Source: Verrucomicrobia subdivision 3 bacterium UBA693
GTDB lineage: Bacteria; Verrucomicrobiota; Verrucomicrobiia; Limisphaerales; UBA8199
NCBI GenBank assembly: GCA_002298785.1
Contig: DBMR01000011.1
Coordinates: 124,001-188,000, forward strand
Direction: 5' to 3'
Length of the DNA stretch: 64,000 nt
Positions 25,438 through 33,847 of this stretch are shown here, piece by piece (within the stretch, counting starts at the first letter, position 1; every line of letters starts with the position of its first letter). Below the pieces are notes generated by a model. That model worked only from the letters and a program-made list of their open reading frames with translations. It did not search any database and was not told where the DNA came from. A program made the translations under genes and the position numbers.

Positions 25438-26549
25438 GGCAACGTTTGCACCTCGACGGACAACACCGCCGGGAGGTCGCGCACGATCGGATTCCAAGTG
25501 TCACCGGCGTTGGCGGAGGCATATACCTGGCCCCCGGTCGTGCCGAAATAGATGCCGCAAGGATCCAGCGCATCTACCGCCATCGCGTCGCGCAGGACGT
25601 TCACGTAGCAGTCACCCTGCGGCAACCCTTTGGTGAGAGCTTCCCACTCGTTGCCGCCCGTTCGGCTGCGATACACGCGCAGTTTGCCCTCCGGCGGAAA
25701 GTGCTCCGAGTCGCTCTTGATTGGAACCACGTAAATCGTTTCCGGTTCGTGCGCATGAACGTCGATCGGGAAGCCGAAATCCGAAGGCAGATTGCCGCTG
25801 ACTTCCCGCCAATTCTCACCGCCATCGTCACTGCGCATTACATCCCAGTGCTTTTGCATGAACAGGACCTCGGGGCGCGACGAATGCATCGCGATGCGAT
25901 GAACACAATGGCCCACTTCCGCGTCAGGGTCCGGAAGTTCGTACTGAGACTTCAGCCCACGATTTATCGGCCGCCAAGTTTGGCCGTTGTCATCCGAGCG
26001 GAACGTTCCCGCGGCCGAGATGGCAATGAAGATGCGGCCGGGATGCGCCGGATCGAGTAGAATGGTGTGCAGACACATCCCACCGGCGCCCGGCTGCCAC
26101 AGGGCACCCTTGGCGCCACGCAATCCCGGCAATTCCTGCCAGGTGCGGCCACCATCACTGGAACGAAACAACGCCGCGTCCTCCGCGCCGGCATACACCA
26201 CGTCGGGATCGGTCAACGAGGGCTCCAAGTGCCAAATGCGCTTGAACTCCCACGGATGCTGTGTGCCGTCATACCACTGATGCGTGCCCGGCACCCCTTC
26301 ATAAACGAACTTGTCGCCCATGGGCTCCCAGGTCTGGCCACCGTCGTCCGAACGTTGAATCTTCTGCCCAAACCATCCGCTCGTCTGCGACGCATACAGC
26401 CGGTTTGGCTCCACCGGCGAGCCTTTCAAATGATACATTTCCCAGCCGGCAAAGTGCGGGCCGCTGATGTTCCATCGCTCGCGCCGCCCGTCGGCGGTCA
26501 GGATAAACGCACCCTTTCGGGTCCCCACCAACACTCTGACTCCGCTCAC
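25434..26549 (-). CDS. BNR/sortilin-like repeat protein
   Basis: The start is the GTG at 26549: GGGAGG lies seven bases before it and the product then begins with SGVRVLVGTRKGAF, as expected for the family. The 371-residue beta-propeller has Asp-box repeats of the types SDDGGQTW, SSDGGRTW, SDDNGQTW, SDDGGENW and ANAGDTW. There is no signal peptide, so it is probably cytoplasmic. Such proteins are often called exo-alpha-sialidase or glycosyl hydrolase in databases, but no sialidase Arg triad or RIP motif is seen here. It is coupled to the ThiS-like gene by ATGA, which suggests a joint, unknown job. Confidence 0.82.
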   Translation of the reverse strand: MSGVRVLVGTRKGAFILTADGRRERWNISGPHFAGWEMYHLKGSPVEPNRLYASQTSGWFGQKIQRSDDGGQTWEPMGDKFVYEGVPGTHQWYDGTQHPWEFKRIWHLEPSLTDPDVVYAGAEDAALFRSSDGGRTWQELPGLRGAKGALWQPGAGGMCLHTILLDPAHPGRIFIAISAAGTFRSDDNGQTWRPINRGLKSQYELPDPDAEVGHCVHRIAMHSSRPEVLFMQKHWDVMRSDDGGENWREVSGNLPSDFGFPIDVHAHEPETIYVVPIKSDSEHFPPEGKLRVYRSRTGGNEWEALTKGLPQGDCYVNVLRDAMAVDALDPCGIYFGTTGGQVYASANAGDTWNPIVRDLPAVLSVEVQTLP

Positions 26550-26893
26550 AACGTGCCCTCCCGGGCCTGAATTGGCCTGCTCATGAAAATTGGCGTTTCT
26601 ACTAATGGTTATAAGATTTTGCGACGTCGCCACCATACCACGGGTCGCTCCAATCTGCCAGTGGTCGGCGCTGGTCTTTTTGCGGATCGCACCGACCGTG
26701 GCGATCCCGGCACTGGTTCGAGCATTTGATTTAGTCGGATGCCGGTGTACATTTTCTGCAGCGGGCATGGCATGCCAAAGTGCCCGCAGGCTGGCTCAAA
26801 ATTTCCAGGACCTATGGAGCCGGAAATCGCCAGTTCGGACAACACCGAGTGCCGGCACCTGGAGTTGCCACCGTGGATAGGCCCGTGAAATTT
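26550..26893. other. Divergent intergenic region without a recognised gene
   Basis: The 344 bp between the BNR gene and the SYLF gene must hold both promoters. The plus-strand frame through its right part lacks a ribosome-binding site, and the signal peptide of the SYLF protein starts only at 26894. No clear promoter elements or RNA structure could be picked out by eye. Confidence 0.4.
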
Positions 26894-27427
26894 ATGAAAA
26901 CGCTAAAACTGTATATCGCGACCGTGTTCCTCGCCGCGTTTGCCCTGAGCGGGCAGGCGGTGGACCATAAAAAACTGCAGGCGGATGTCGATGACGCCAT
27001 TGCGTCGTTTCAGACGTCCGACCCGGGACTGAAGGAGACGTTCAAGAAGGCGGCCGGCTACGTGGTCTTCCCAAATGTCGGCAAAGGCGGGTTCATCGTC
27101 GGCGGGGCGCACGGCAATGGCCATGTTTATGAGAACGGAAAAGTCGTCGGCTACGCGTCCCTGAGCCAGGTGACGGTGGGCGCGCAGGTGGGCGGACAGG
27201 AGTTTTCAGAAGTCATTTTCTTCGAAACGAAAGCCGCGCTGGCGAAATTCAAAGAGGGCGGCTTTGCGATGAGCGCCCAACTAAGCGCAGTGGCGGCTGC
27301 GGAAGGCGCAAGCGCGAACGCCAAGTATGTCGATGGCGTCATGGTGTTTACGAAAGCCAAAACCGGCCTGATGGCGGAAGCCAGCATTGGCGGGCAGAAA
27401 TTCGAATACGAGCCGGCCCCAAAATAG
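26894..27427 (+). CDS. SYLF/YSC84-domain lipid-binding protein, secreted
   Basis: A protein of 177 residues with a signal peptide (LYIATVFLAAFALSGQAVD) and one SYLF domain: FKKAAGYVVFPNVGKGGFIVGGAHGNG is split across the conserved parts GYVVFPNVGKGGF and GGAHGNGHVY, followed by TVGAQVGGQEFSEVIFF and the C-terminal KTGLMAEASIGGQKF. The domain binds phosphoinositides in eukaryotes; bacterial members are periplasmic or outer-membrane-associated proteins of unknown role. The ATG at 26894 is chosen because the signal peptide begins there; a GTG nine bases earlier is possible. It is a single gene between the two halves of the acyl-chain cluster. Confidence 0.88.
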   Translation: MKTLKLYIATVFLAAFALSGQAVDHKKLQADVDDAIASFQTSDPGLKETFKKAAGYVVFPNVGKGGFIVGGAHGNGHVYENGKVVGYASLSQVTVGAQVGGQEFSEVIFFETKAALAKFKEGGFAMSAQLSAVAAAEGASANAKYVDGVMVFTKAKTGLMAEASIGGQKFEYEPAPK

Positions 27428-27770
27428 TTATCCCACCGTCGCGATTTAGCAGGCATGTCCGGAGGCAGGATGGAGACAGCCCCGGTGGTGGGTTCCCCGC
27501 TACCACCCCGCGGGGAATTCCCGTTGCCACTACCGTCACTTTCTATACCTTATCGATCCTGGTGTGGGAATGCGCGTCAGATTTGCTCGCCCGGTGGCAA
27601 CCGTGGTTGCCCCGCGCCCTTACCCTTCCGGCCAAATATTGTCCGTCATTGAATCACCCACAGCGCGCCGTACTCTCCGACCCAGCCGAAAACCACGAAG
27701 CAAGGATGCCGCAAGCGCAAAACAAACTCCCGTTCCATAACCAGACCGCCCACGTCTTTTTGCCCAACGC
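27428..27770. other. Intergenic region before the radical SAM operon
   Basis: No coding region can be supported in these 343 bp. It contains a GC palindrome CCCCGCGGGG at 27506-27515 and a GGTGGT/ACCACC inverted pair just before it, which might form a weak hairpin after the SYLF gene, without a following T-run. The promoter of the radical SAM/ketosynthase operon should lie here, but no convincing -35/-10 pair was found. Confidence 0.35.
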
Positions 27771-29183
27771 ATGCCCAGCCGGATTCTATTGATCAGCGCG
27801 AACCGCTGCGTCGCCCCGGAACCGGTTTTTCCGCTGGGCCTGACGCACCTGCAAGCCGCGCTGCGCGATGCCGGGCACGAGTGCCTCTGGGTGGACCTGC
27901 TGGCGAGCACCACCCCTTTAGAAGAGGTGGTAAAAAATTTCCAGCCCCAAATGGCCGGTATTTCGATCCGGAATATCGATGACGTCGTGATTCGACAGCA
28001 GGAGACTTTTTTTGGCGACGCGGTGGACGCCACTCGCACGATTCGGCAGGTTGCCAGTTGTCCCATCGTGCTGGGTGGAAGTGGATTCAGCATCTTCCCC
28101 CGAGAACTGCTGGAGTTGTCCGGGGCGGACTTCGGCATCGCGGGCGAAGGTGAATCGGCTTTGATAGAGCTGATCGATTGCCTCGAGGCGGGCCGCGATT
28201 TCCGTAACCTCCCGGGCCTGGTCTACCGCCAGGAACAGACGGTCGTGGCCAATGCGCCGTTCAATCACCGAGCGGTGAGGGAGATTTCCGCACACGACCG
28301 ACCGGCGGCGCTCATAACGCATTATCTCAACACCAGCGGGGTGCTGAACCTGCAGACCCAGCGCGGTTGCGGATTCCGGTGCTGCTACTGCACCTACCCG
28401 GTGGTCGAAGGTCGATCACACCGCCGGCACCCGGCCGAATTGGTCGCTGACGAATTCGAATCCTTGAGCCGCGCGGGCGCAAAGTACGTTTTCATCGTGG
28501 ATTCGGTGTTCAATTCTTCCGTCCGTCATGTGCGGGAAATCTGTGAGGCGCTCCTGAAACGCCAGGTCAAAATGGCCTGGGGCTGCTTCCTCCGGCCGCA
28601 GGGATTGACACCCGACCTGATGCGACTGATGGCCCGCGCCGGACTCTCCCACATCGAATTTGGCTGTGACAGTTTTTGCGATCCCGTGCTCGAAAGTTAT
28701 GGCAAGGATTTCACGTTCGCCGACGTTCTGCGGTCCGCCCAATTAGCTCACCAGGAAAACGTGGACGCCTGCTTTTTTGTAATCGCCGGCGGGCCTGGCG
28801 AAACCCTGGAGACCCTGAACGAGAGCCACACCAATTCCCAAGCCTTGGGAGGATCGGCGATCATGGCGGTAGTCGGGATGCGAATTTATCCCGGCACCCC
28901 GTTGCACGCACGGGCTTTGCGAGAAGGCGTGGTCAATACGGACACGGATTTGCTCCGTCCGCGCTATTACCTCGCGCCGGGTCTGGATTCCGAGACGGTG
29001 TTCGCTCGACTGAGAGAGTTTGCGAACCAGTCCCCAAACTGGATCGTGGGCGATCCCAATCCCGCCTATTTAAAACTGGTTTCCCGGCTGCGCCAACGCG
29101 GTGTTGTGGGCCCGCTGTGGAGCTATTTCTCCGCCATTCAAAGATTATGGCCTTCCGGCGCCCCCGCGACTTCCACCCCATGA
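27771..29183 (+). CDS. B12-binding-type radical SAM protein
   Basis: A protein of 470 residues. The N-terminal part (residues about 1-170) is a Rossmann-like cobalamin-binding domain (LLISANRCVAPEPVFPLGL, AGISIRNIDD, CPIVLGGSGFSIFP, GIAGEGESAL), without the classical DxHxxG motif. The radical SAM core has the 4Fe-4S ligands Cys200, Cys204 and Cys207 in RGCGFRCCYCTYP, then VDSVFN, FGCDSF and IAGGPGET. Such enzymes catalyse methylations, ring contractions or other radical reactions, often on lipids. It starts the operon of ketosynthase, second ketosynthase-like protein, ketoreductase and ACP, 52 bp before the first, so it probably modifies the acyl chain or head group. The reaction cannot be told. 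Confidence 0.88.
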   Translation: MPSRILLISANRCVAPEPVFPLGLTHLQAALRDAGHECLWVDLLASTTPLEEVVKNFQPQMAGISIRNIDDVVIRQQETFFGDAVDATRTIRQVASCPIVLGGSGFSIFPRELLELSGADFGIAGEGESALIELIDCLEAGRDFRNLPGLVYRQEQTVVANAPFNHRAVREISAHDRPAALITHYLNTSGVLNLQTQRGCGFRCCYCTYPVVEGRSHRRHPAELVADEFESLSRAGAKYVFIVDSVFNSSVRHVREICEALLKRQVKMAWGCFLRPQGLTPDLMRLMARAGLSHIEFGCDSFCDPVLESYGKDFTFADVLRSAQLAHQENVDACFFVIAGGPGETLETLNESHTNSQALGGSAIMAVVGMRIYPGTPLHARALREGVVNTDTDLLRPRYYLAPGLDSETVFARLREFANQSPNWIVGDPNPAYLKLVSRLRQRGVVGPLWSYFSAIQRLWPSGAPATSTP

Positions 29184-29235
29184 AATCGTCACCGCCACCC
29201 TCATCCTCCCGCACCTGCGATCACCGCCGCCGCTT

Positions 29236-30474
29236 ATGATGTTCCCGCGAACCTCTCCCGTCGACCCGCCTCGCGTCGTGGTGACCGGCGCGGGCATCGT
29301 CACCTCCCTCGGCGTGGGTTGGGCGTCTAATGCCGCCGGGTTTCGCCTCGGGAGGAAGACGGCCACGCCAGTGACCTGGTTCGATGTGAGCCGGCAGCGG
29401 GTAAAAGTGGCGGCGCAAGTGGATCTGCCCTCGAGTTTGCCCGCCTCACGGCTGGGCGCGCGGCAGGAAGCACGGCTGGACCGTGGTGGACGCATGTTGC
29501 TGCTGGCCTGTCTGGAGGCCTGGCTGCAGGCCGGCTGGGAACCAAGCGATGACCTCCCGATCATCCTCGGAAGCACCGCGGGCGGGATGTCTCTGGGGGA
29601 AGATTATCACGACCGAACCGTCGCCGCTCCGCAACGGCGACGCGGCCAAGCGGCGCGCGCCCTTTATTACCAGGCACATACTCAGGCCCGCGCCGCTGCG
29701 GACGCCCTTGGCTGCAGCGGTCAGGTGCGGATCATCTCCAATGCTTGCGCCTCCGGCTCGGACGCCGTCGGCCACGCCTGGGAGTGGATCCGTCGGGGTC
29801 AGGCTTCCCGGGTCCTCACCGGCGGGCATGAAGCGCATTGCAGGCTGGTCTTTGGCGGGTTCGACTCGCTCCAAGTGATGTCTCCCACCGTTTGCCGGCC
29901 GTTTGACGCCGCGCGCGATGGATTGATGCTCGGGGAGGGAGCCGGGATCCTGGCCCTGGAATCCCTCGAACACGCGCGTCGCCGGGGGGCATCGATCCTG
30001 GGCGAAGTAATCGGTTACGGCACGACGATTGACCGCCACCATCTCACTCAACCGCATCCGGAAGGAACCGCGGCCCTCGCCTCGATGCGACAGGCCTGTG
30101 CCAGCGCCCGCGTTCAGCCCGAAGACATCTCCTATGTGAACGCGCACGGCACCGGCACTCCGCTAAACGATTTGTCTGAAGCACTCGCGATTTCGCGCTG
30201 GGCCGGCTCACGTGCGGCAACCCTGCCGGTTAGCTCAACCAAAGGAGTGATCGGCCACCTGCTGGGCGCCGCAGGTGCCGCCGAGGCGGTAGCTTGTCTG
30301 ATGGCGCTGCGTGAGCAGTGGCTGCCTCCGGAACCAGATTTTGAAACTCCGGACGCGGCATGCACCTTCCCCATCGTGAAAGCGCCGCAGTCCGCCCGGG
30401 TCAACACCGTGCTTTCCAATTCCTTTGGATTTGGCGGCATCAACGCCACCCTGATTCTACGGAGGTGGGAATGA
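29236..30474 (+). CDS. Beta-ketoacyl-ACP synthase (FabF-type, catalytic)
   Basis: A thiolase-fold condensing enzyme of 412 residues from the ATG at 29236 (a second ATG follows directly); the upstream open frame overlaps the radical SAM gene and is not used. The full Cys-His-His triad is visible: Cys171 in ISNACASGSDA, His304 in VNAHGTGTPLND and His341 in GVIGHLLGAAG. The C-terminal SNSFGFGGINATLIL is also standard. It performs Claisen condensation of acyl-thioesters with malonyl-ACP. The stop overlaps the next start as ATGA. With its non-catalytic neighbour it resembles the ketosynthase/chain-length-factor pairs of type II polyketide and aryl-polyene systems. Confidence 0.94.
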   Translation: MMFPRTSPVDPPRVVVTGAGIVTSLGVGWASNAAGFRLGRKTATPVTWFDVSRQRVKVAAQVDLPSSLPASRLGARQEARLDRGGRMLLLACLEAWLQAGWEPSDDLPIILGSTAGGMSLGEDYHDRTVAAPQRRRGQAARALYYQAHTQARAAADALGCSGQVRIISNACASGSDAVGHAWEWIRRGQASRVLTGGHEAHCRLVFGGFDSLQVMSPTVCRPFDAARDGLMLGEGAGILALESLEHARRRGASILGEVIGYGTTIDRHHLTQPHPEGTAALASMRQACASARVQPEDISYVNAHGTGTPLNDLSEALAISRWAGSRAATLPVSSTKGVIGHLLGAAGAAEAVACLMALREQWLPPEPDFETPDAACTFPIVKAPQSARVNTVLSNSFGFGGINATLILRRWE

Positions 30475-31508
30475 ACCGCATCTACGTTGCCGGTCTCGGC
30501 GCAGTTTCCCCCGCTGGTTGGGGGGTGCCCGCATTGCTGGCCGCTTTGCATCAAGGCAAACCTTTGCCCATCGAGGCGCTCCCCAGACCTCATCGCCCGG
30601 AACCGCTGCGATACCGGCCGGTCCCCAATCCGACGCCCCGCCCCGCCTGCCTTACGCATCCTCGACTGCGTCGCGCCAGCCCGCTCACCCATTATGCCGC
30701 CGCCGCCGCGCTGGAAGCCCTGGCGTCCTTGCCGGCAGCATCAGGACCAGACCTTCGCGTCGGGCTCATCACCTGCCTTGACGCCGGTTGCGTGAATTAT
30801 TCCTGCCGTTTCTATGAGGAGTGGCTCAAAGACCCGGCTACGGCCAGTCCGATGCTGTTTCCAGAAACCGTTTTTTCGGCACCTGCCAGCCACGTGGCCG
30901 CGCTGATCAACCTGACTCCGCTCGTTTATACCGTCATTGGCGATCCGGCGGCATTTCTACAAGGAGTCGACCTTGCGGTGGATTGGCTAACGTCGAACGC
31001 GGTGGACCTGTGCGTCGTGATCGGCGCGGAAGAGGCGAACTGGCTGTTGGGGGACGCCATGTGGCAACTGGAACATGCAGCCGTGCTGACCGGTGGCGCC
31101 GGAGCGATCACCCTCACCTGCAATCCGGCATGGTCGAGCGGAGTGGAACTCAACGCCATCACGGATGCCCACACGTACGGCACACGTCAAACCCGCCGCC
31201 AGGCAGCGGCGCGGATGCGGGCACAATTGCCTCCCTCAGCACCCAACGAACTGCTGTGCGACGGCGCCAGTGAAAGCTACCGGGCCTGCGCTCCCGAACT
31301 GCGAGCATGGCAGGACTGGCGCGGCCAGCGATGGAGCCCCAAAGCGATCCTGGGCGAAGGGCTGATGGCCGCGGCCGCCTGGCAGGCCGTAGCTGCGTGC
31401 GCCGCCGTCGCCGGGAACATAACCTTGGCTGCCAACGTCAGCCTGGTCGGCCCAAATCACCAGGCAATCGGCGCCCGTTTCATCGAGCATCACCGCCAGA
31501 CCACTTGA
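30471..31508 (+). CDS. Ketosynthase-like partner lacking the active-site Cys (chain-length-factor type)
   Basis: A protein of 345 residues from the ATG at 30471, with GGAGG five bases upstream and an ATGA overlap with the ketosynthase stop. The thiolase fold is recognisable from IYVAGLGAVSPAGWG, TCLDAG, VDLCVVIGAEEANWLL and the C-terminal GEGLMAAAAWQAVAAC. The nucleophile-elbow position reads YTVIGDPAAFLQGVDLAVDWL-like sequence, in short IGDPAAFLQG, without Cys, and the HGTG and GHLLG histidine motifs are missing. It is thus probably non-catalytic and forms a heterodimer with the preceding ketosynthase, setting chain length. The next gene starts two bases after its stop. Confidence 0.82.
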   Translation: MNRIYVAGLGAVSPAGWGVPALLAALHQGKPLPIEALPRPHRPEPLRYRPVPNPTPRPACLTHPRLRRASPLTHYAAAAALEALASLPAASGPDLRVGLITCLDAGCVNYSCRFYEEWLKDPATASPMLFPETVFSAPASHVAALINLTPLVYTVIGDPAAFLQGVDLAVDWLTSNAVDLCVVIGAEEANWLLGDAMWQLEHAAVLTGGAGAITLTCNPAWSSGVELNAITDAHTYGTRQTRRQAAARMRAQLPPSAPNELLCDGASESYRACAPELRAWQDWRGQRWSPKAILGEGLMAAAAWQAVAACAAVAGNITLAANVSLVGPNHQAIGARFIEHHRQTT

Positions 31509-31510
31509 GC

Positions 31511-32242
31511 ATGAGTAAACGCGTCATTCTTATCACAGGCGGAAACGGCGGCATCGGACTCGCAACCGCCACCGCCTTTCTGGACCAGGATGCTTCGCAT
31601 TCGATTTGGCTCGGGGTTCACCAGCATCGCGAGCACGCGGAGGCGCTCGTCCGCAGCCATCCGGATCGTTGCCGCTGTCTCCCCCTGGACGTGACCTCGC
31701 CGGAAAGTTGGAGCACGGGTGTCGCTGCCGTGCTGGCTGCCGAGGATCGGTTGGACGTGCTGGTGAATAACGCCGGCAACCACCGCGACATGCTGTTGGC
31801 CAGCATGCCCCGCGAAGCCTGGGACGACGTGATGTCGTCCAACCTGGATGGAGTGTTTCATGGCTGTCAGGCAGTTCTGCCGACCATGATCAGCCAGCGT
31901 AGTGGCCGCATCATTAATATCAGTTCGCTGAGCGCGCTGCTCCCGCCTGCCGGCCAATGCAACTACGCCGCCGCCAAAGCCGGCGTGGTCGCTCTCACGC
32001 AGTCCCTCGCCAAGGAAGTCGCCCGCCTCGGCATCACCGTTAATGTCATCTGCCCCGGTTACATCGAGACCGCGGCCCTCGACGGACTCACCGACGAGCA
32101 ACGGCAGGGTATCCGGGCCCGAATTCCGATGCGTCGTCTGGGCAAACCCTCTGAAATTGCGGCTGCCATCTGCTTTTTGGCTTGTGATCAGGCGAGCTAT
32201 ATCACAGGTTCAGTGTTGAAAATAGATGGTGGAGTTTATTGA
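31511..32242 (+). CDS. 3-oxoacyl-ACP reductase (FabG-type SDR)
   Basis: A short-chain dehydrogenase of 243 residues. The cofactor site is TGGNGGIG (residues 9-16), followed by LDVTS, NNAG (86-89), Asn111, the catalytic Ser139, Tyr152 and Lys156 in NYAAAKAG, and CPGYIETAA. The C-terminus ITGSVLKIDGGVY is typical of FabG. It reduces 3-oxoacyl-ACP to the hydroxy form with NADPH. The start at 31511 is two bases after the upstream stop; the longer frame upstream is a shadow of the ketosynthase-like gene. Its TGA shares one base with the ACP ATG. It completes the set of condensation, reduction and dehydration activities in the cluster. Confidence 0.94.
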   Translation: MSKRVILITGGNGGIGLATATAFLDQDASHSIWLGVHQHREHAEALVRSHPDRCRCLPLDVTSPESWSTGVAAVLAAEDRLDVLVNNAGNHRDMLLASMPREAWDDVMSSNLDGVFHGCQAVLPTMISQRSGRIINISSLSALLPPAGQCNYAAAKAGVVALTQSLAKEVARLGITVNVICPGYIETAALDGLTDEQRQGIRARIPMRRLGKPSEIAAAICFLACDQASYITGSVLKIDGGVY

Positions 32243-32517
32243 TGGAGAACAACGCAGCTCTTAAACAGGACATTAAACGGCTGATGGTGGACAACCTGAT
32301 GCTGCAGTTTTCCGCCGAGGAAATCGGGGACGAACAGCCGCTTTTCGGCCCCGAAAGTCTGGGATTGGATTCGGTGGATGCCCTGCAACTGGTGGTGGCC
32401 CTGGACAAACTCTACGGCCTGAAAATCCCCAATCCGGAGGTGGCGCGAGAGGTTCTGCGCAACGTCTCCAGCATTGCCTCCGCCTTGGCCGCGCATCTCG
32501 CCGCCAAATCCTCCTGA
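32242..32517 (+). CDS. Acyl carrier protein
   Basis: A protein of 91 residues with the phosphopantetheine attachment site Ser44 in LGLDSVDALQLV. The acidic helix II pattern and the preceding LFGPESLGLDS are typical of carrier proteins of dedicated fatty-acid/polyketide clusters. The ATG at 32242 shares its first base with the reductase stop; GGAG lies seven bases upstream. A TTG at 32239 in the same frame is a less likely start. It is the last gene of the operon that begins with the radical SAM protein and would carry the growing chain between the condensing, reducing and dehydrating enzymes. Confidence 0.94.
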   Translation: MENNAALKQDIKRLMVDNLMLQFSAEEIGDEQPLFGPESLGLDSVDALQLVVALDKLYGLKIPNPEVAREVLRNVSSIASALAAHLAAKSS

Positions 32518-32662
32518 CTGTCCGGGTCCCCCTGCCACACGAAGTCCTCCGGTTCAGTCGCAGCCGACCCGTCTCCCACTCAGAACCTCGAGCGTCCGGA
32601 GAACCAGGCGCCGACCATCTCCCTGATTGCATGTGGCCAGTTAGCTATGGCATATCAAGGCC

Positions 32663-33082
<420 letters not shown>

Positions 33083-33108
33083 CCCACCACCGCTCGAACC
33101 TTGATGCC

Positions 33109-33837
33109 ATGAGTAGGAGGCAGGATTCTTCGGATCAGATGGCGGCAAAAGGCTTCCCGGAAACCTGCTGGACGTTGGTGCGCGACGCTGGTCAGCGTGA
33201 CACTCACCGCTCGGAGCAAGCTTTGGCGAAACTTTGTGAAGTTTATTGGCAACCTATTTGTAATTGGCTGCAAGCTTCCGGTATGGATTCGGATGAGGCA
33301 AAAGAGGACACCCAGGAACTCATCCGGCATCTGCTCGCGCAGAGAAACTTGACTGGCTACCAGCGCGAGCGGGGTCGATTCCGGCACTATCTGATTGCGA
33401 TCCTCCGCAATCTTCTGCGGGATCAGCACAGGGCCAAAGCTCGGCTGAAGCGCGGAGGACAAAGCCTTCATGTGCCATTGGAAGAAACAAAGCTGGCGGC
33501 CAACACCCTGACCCCAGACCAGCAATTGGACCGTGGATTTGCCCGTGTAGTGCATGGCCGGGCGCTAGCAACTACACGCAGAATTTGGGAACGATCCGGA
33601 CGCTTACCAAGGTTCAGCGCTCTCTGCACTTTCATATTTCGGCGACCGATCGATGGCGAATATAAGAGCATAGCAATCATTCTTGGGCTGACAGCTGTCC
33701 AGGTCACACGCTCGGTCTTCGACTTGCGGGAAGACTACTATAATACGTTCCGTGAAGAAGTGGCGCAAACAGTGGTGCCGGAGGAACTGGCTGACGAAAT
33801 CCGGCATCTGGTAAGCCTGTTGGCGGCAGAAGGATAA
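33109..33837 (+). CDS. ECF-like RNA polymerase sigma factor
   Basis: A protein of 242 residues from the ATG at 33109; upstream codons overlap the YjbQ gene. Region 2 is seen in ALAKLCEVYWQPICNWLQASGMDSDEAKEDTQE (in short YWQPICNWL and AKEDTQE), followed by RERGRFRHYLIAILRNLLRDQ. Region 4 is weak and carries an insertion (WERSGRLPRFSALCTFIFRR, then SIAIILGLTAVQVTRSVFDLREDY). This pattern is common in planctomycetal and verrucomicrobial sigma factors that sit next to Ser/Thr kinases. The kinase gene follows after 10 bp, so the pair is probably cotranscribed and the kinase may control the sigma factor. Confidence 0.85.
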   Translation: MSRRQDSSDQMAAKGFPETCWTLVRDAGQRDTHRSEQALAKLCEVYWQPICNWLQASGMDSDEAKEDTQELIRHLLAQRNLTGYQRERGRFRHYLIAILRNLLRDQHRAKARLKRGGQSLHVPLEETKLAANTLTPDQQLDRGFARVVHGRALATTRRIWERSGRLPRFSALCTFIFRRPIDGEYKSIAIILGLTAVQVTRSVFDLREDYYNTFREEVAQTVVPEELADEIRHLVSLLAAEG

Positions 33838-33847
33838 GGACACACGG

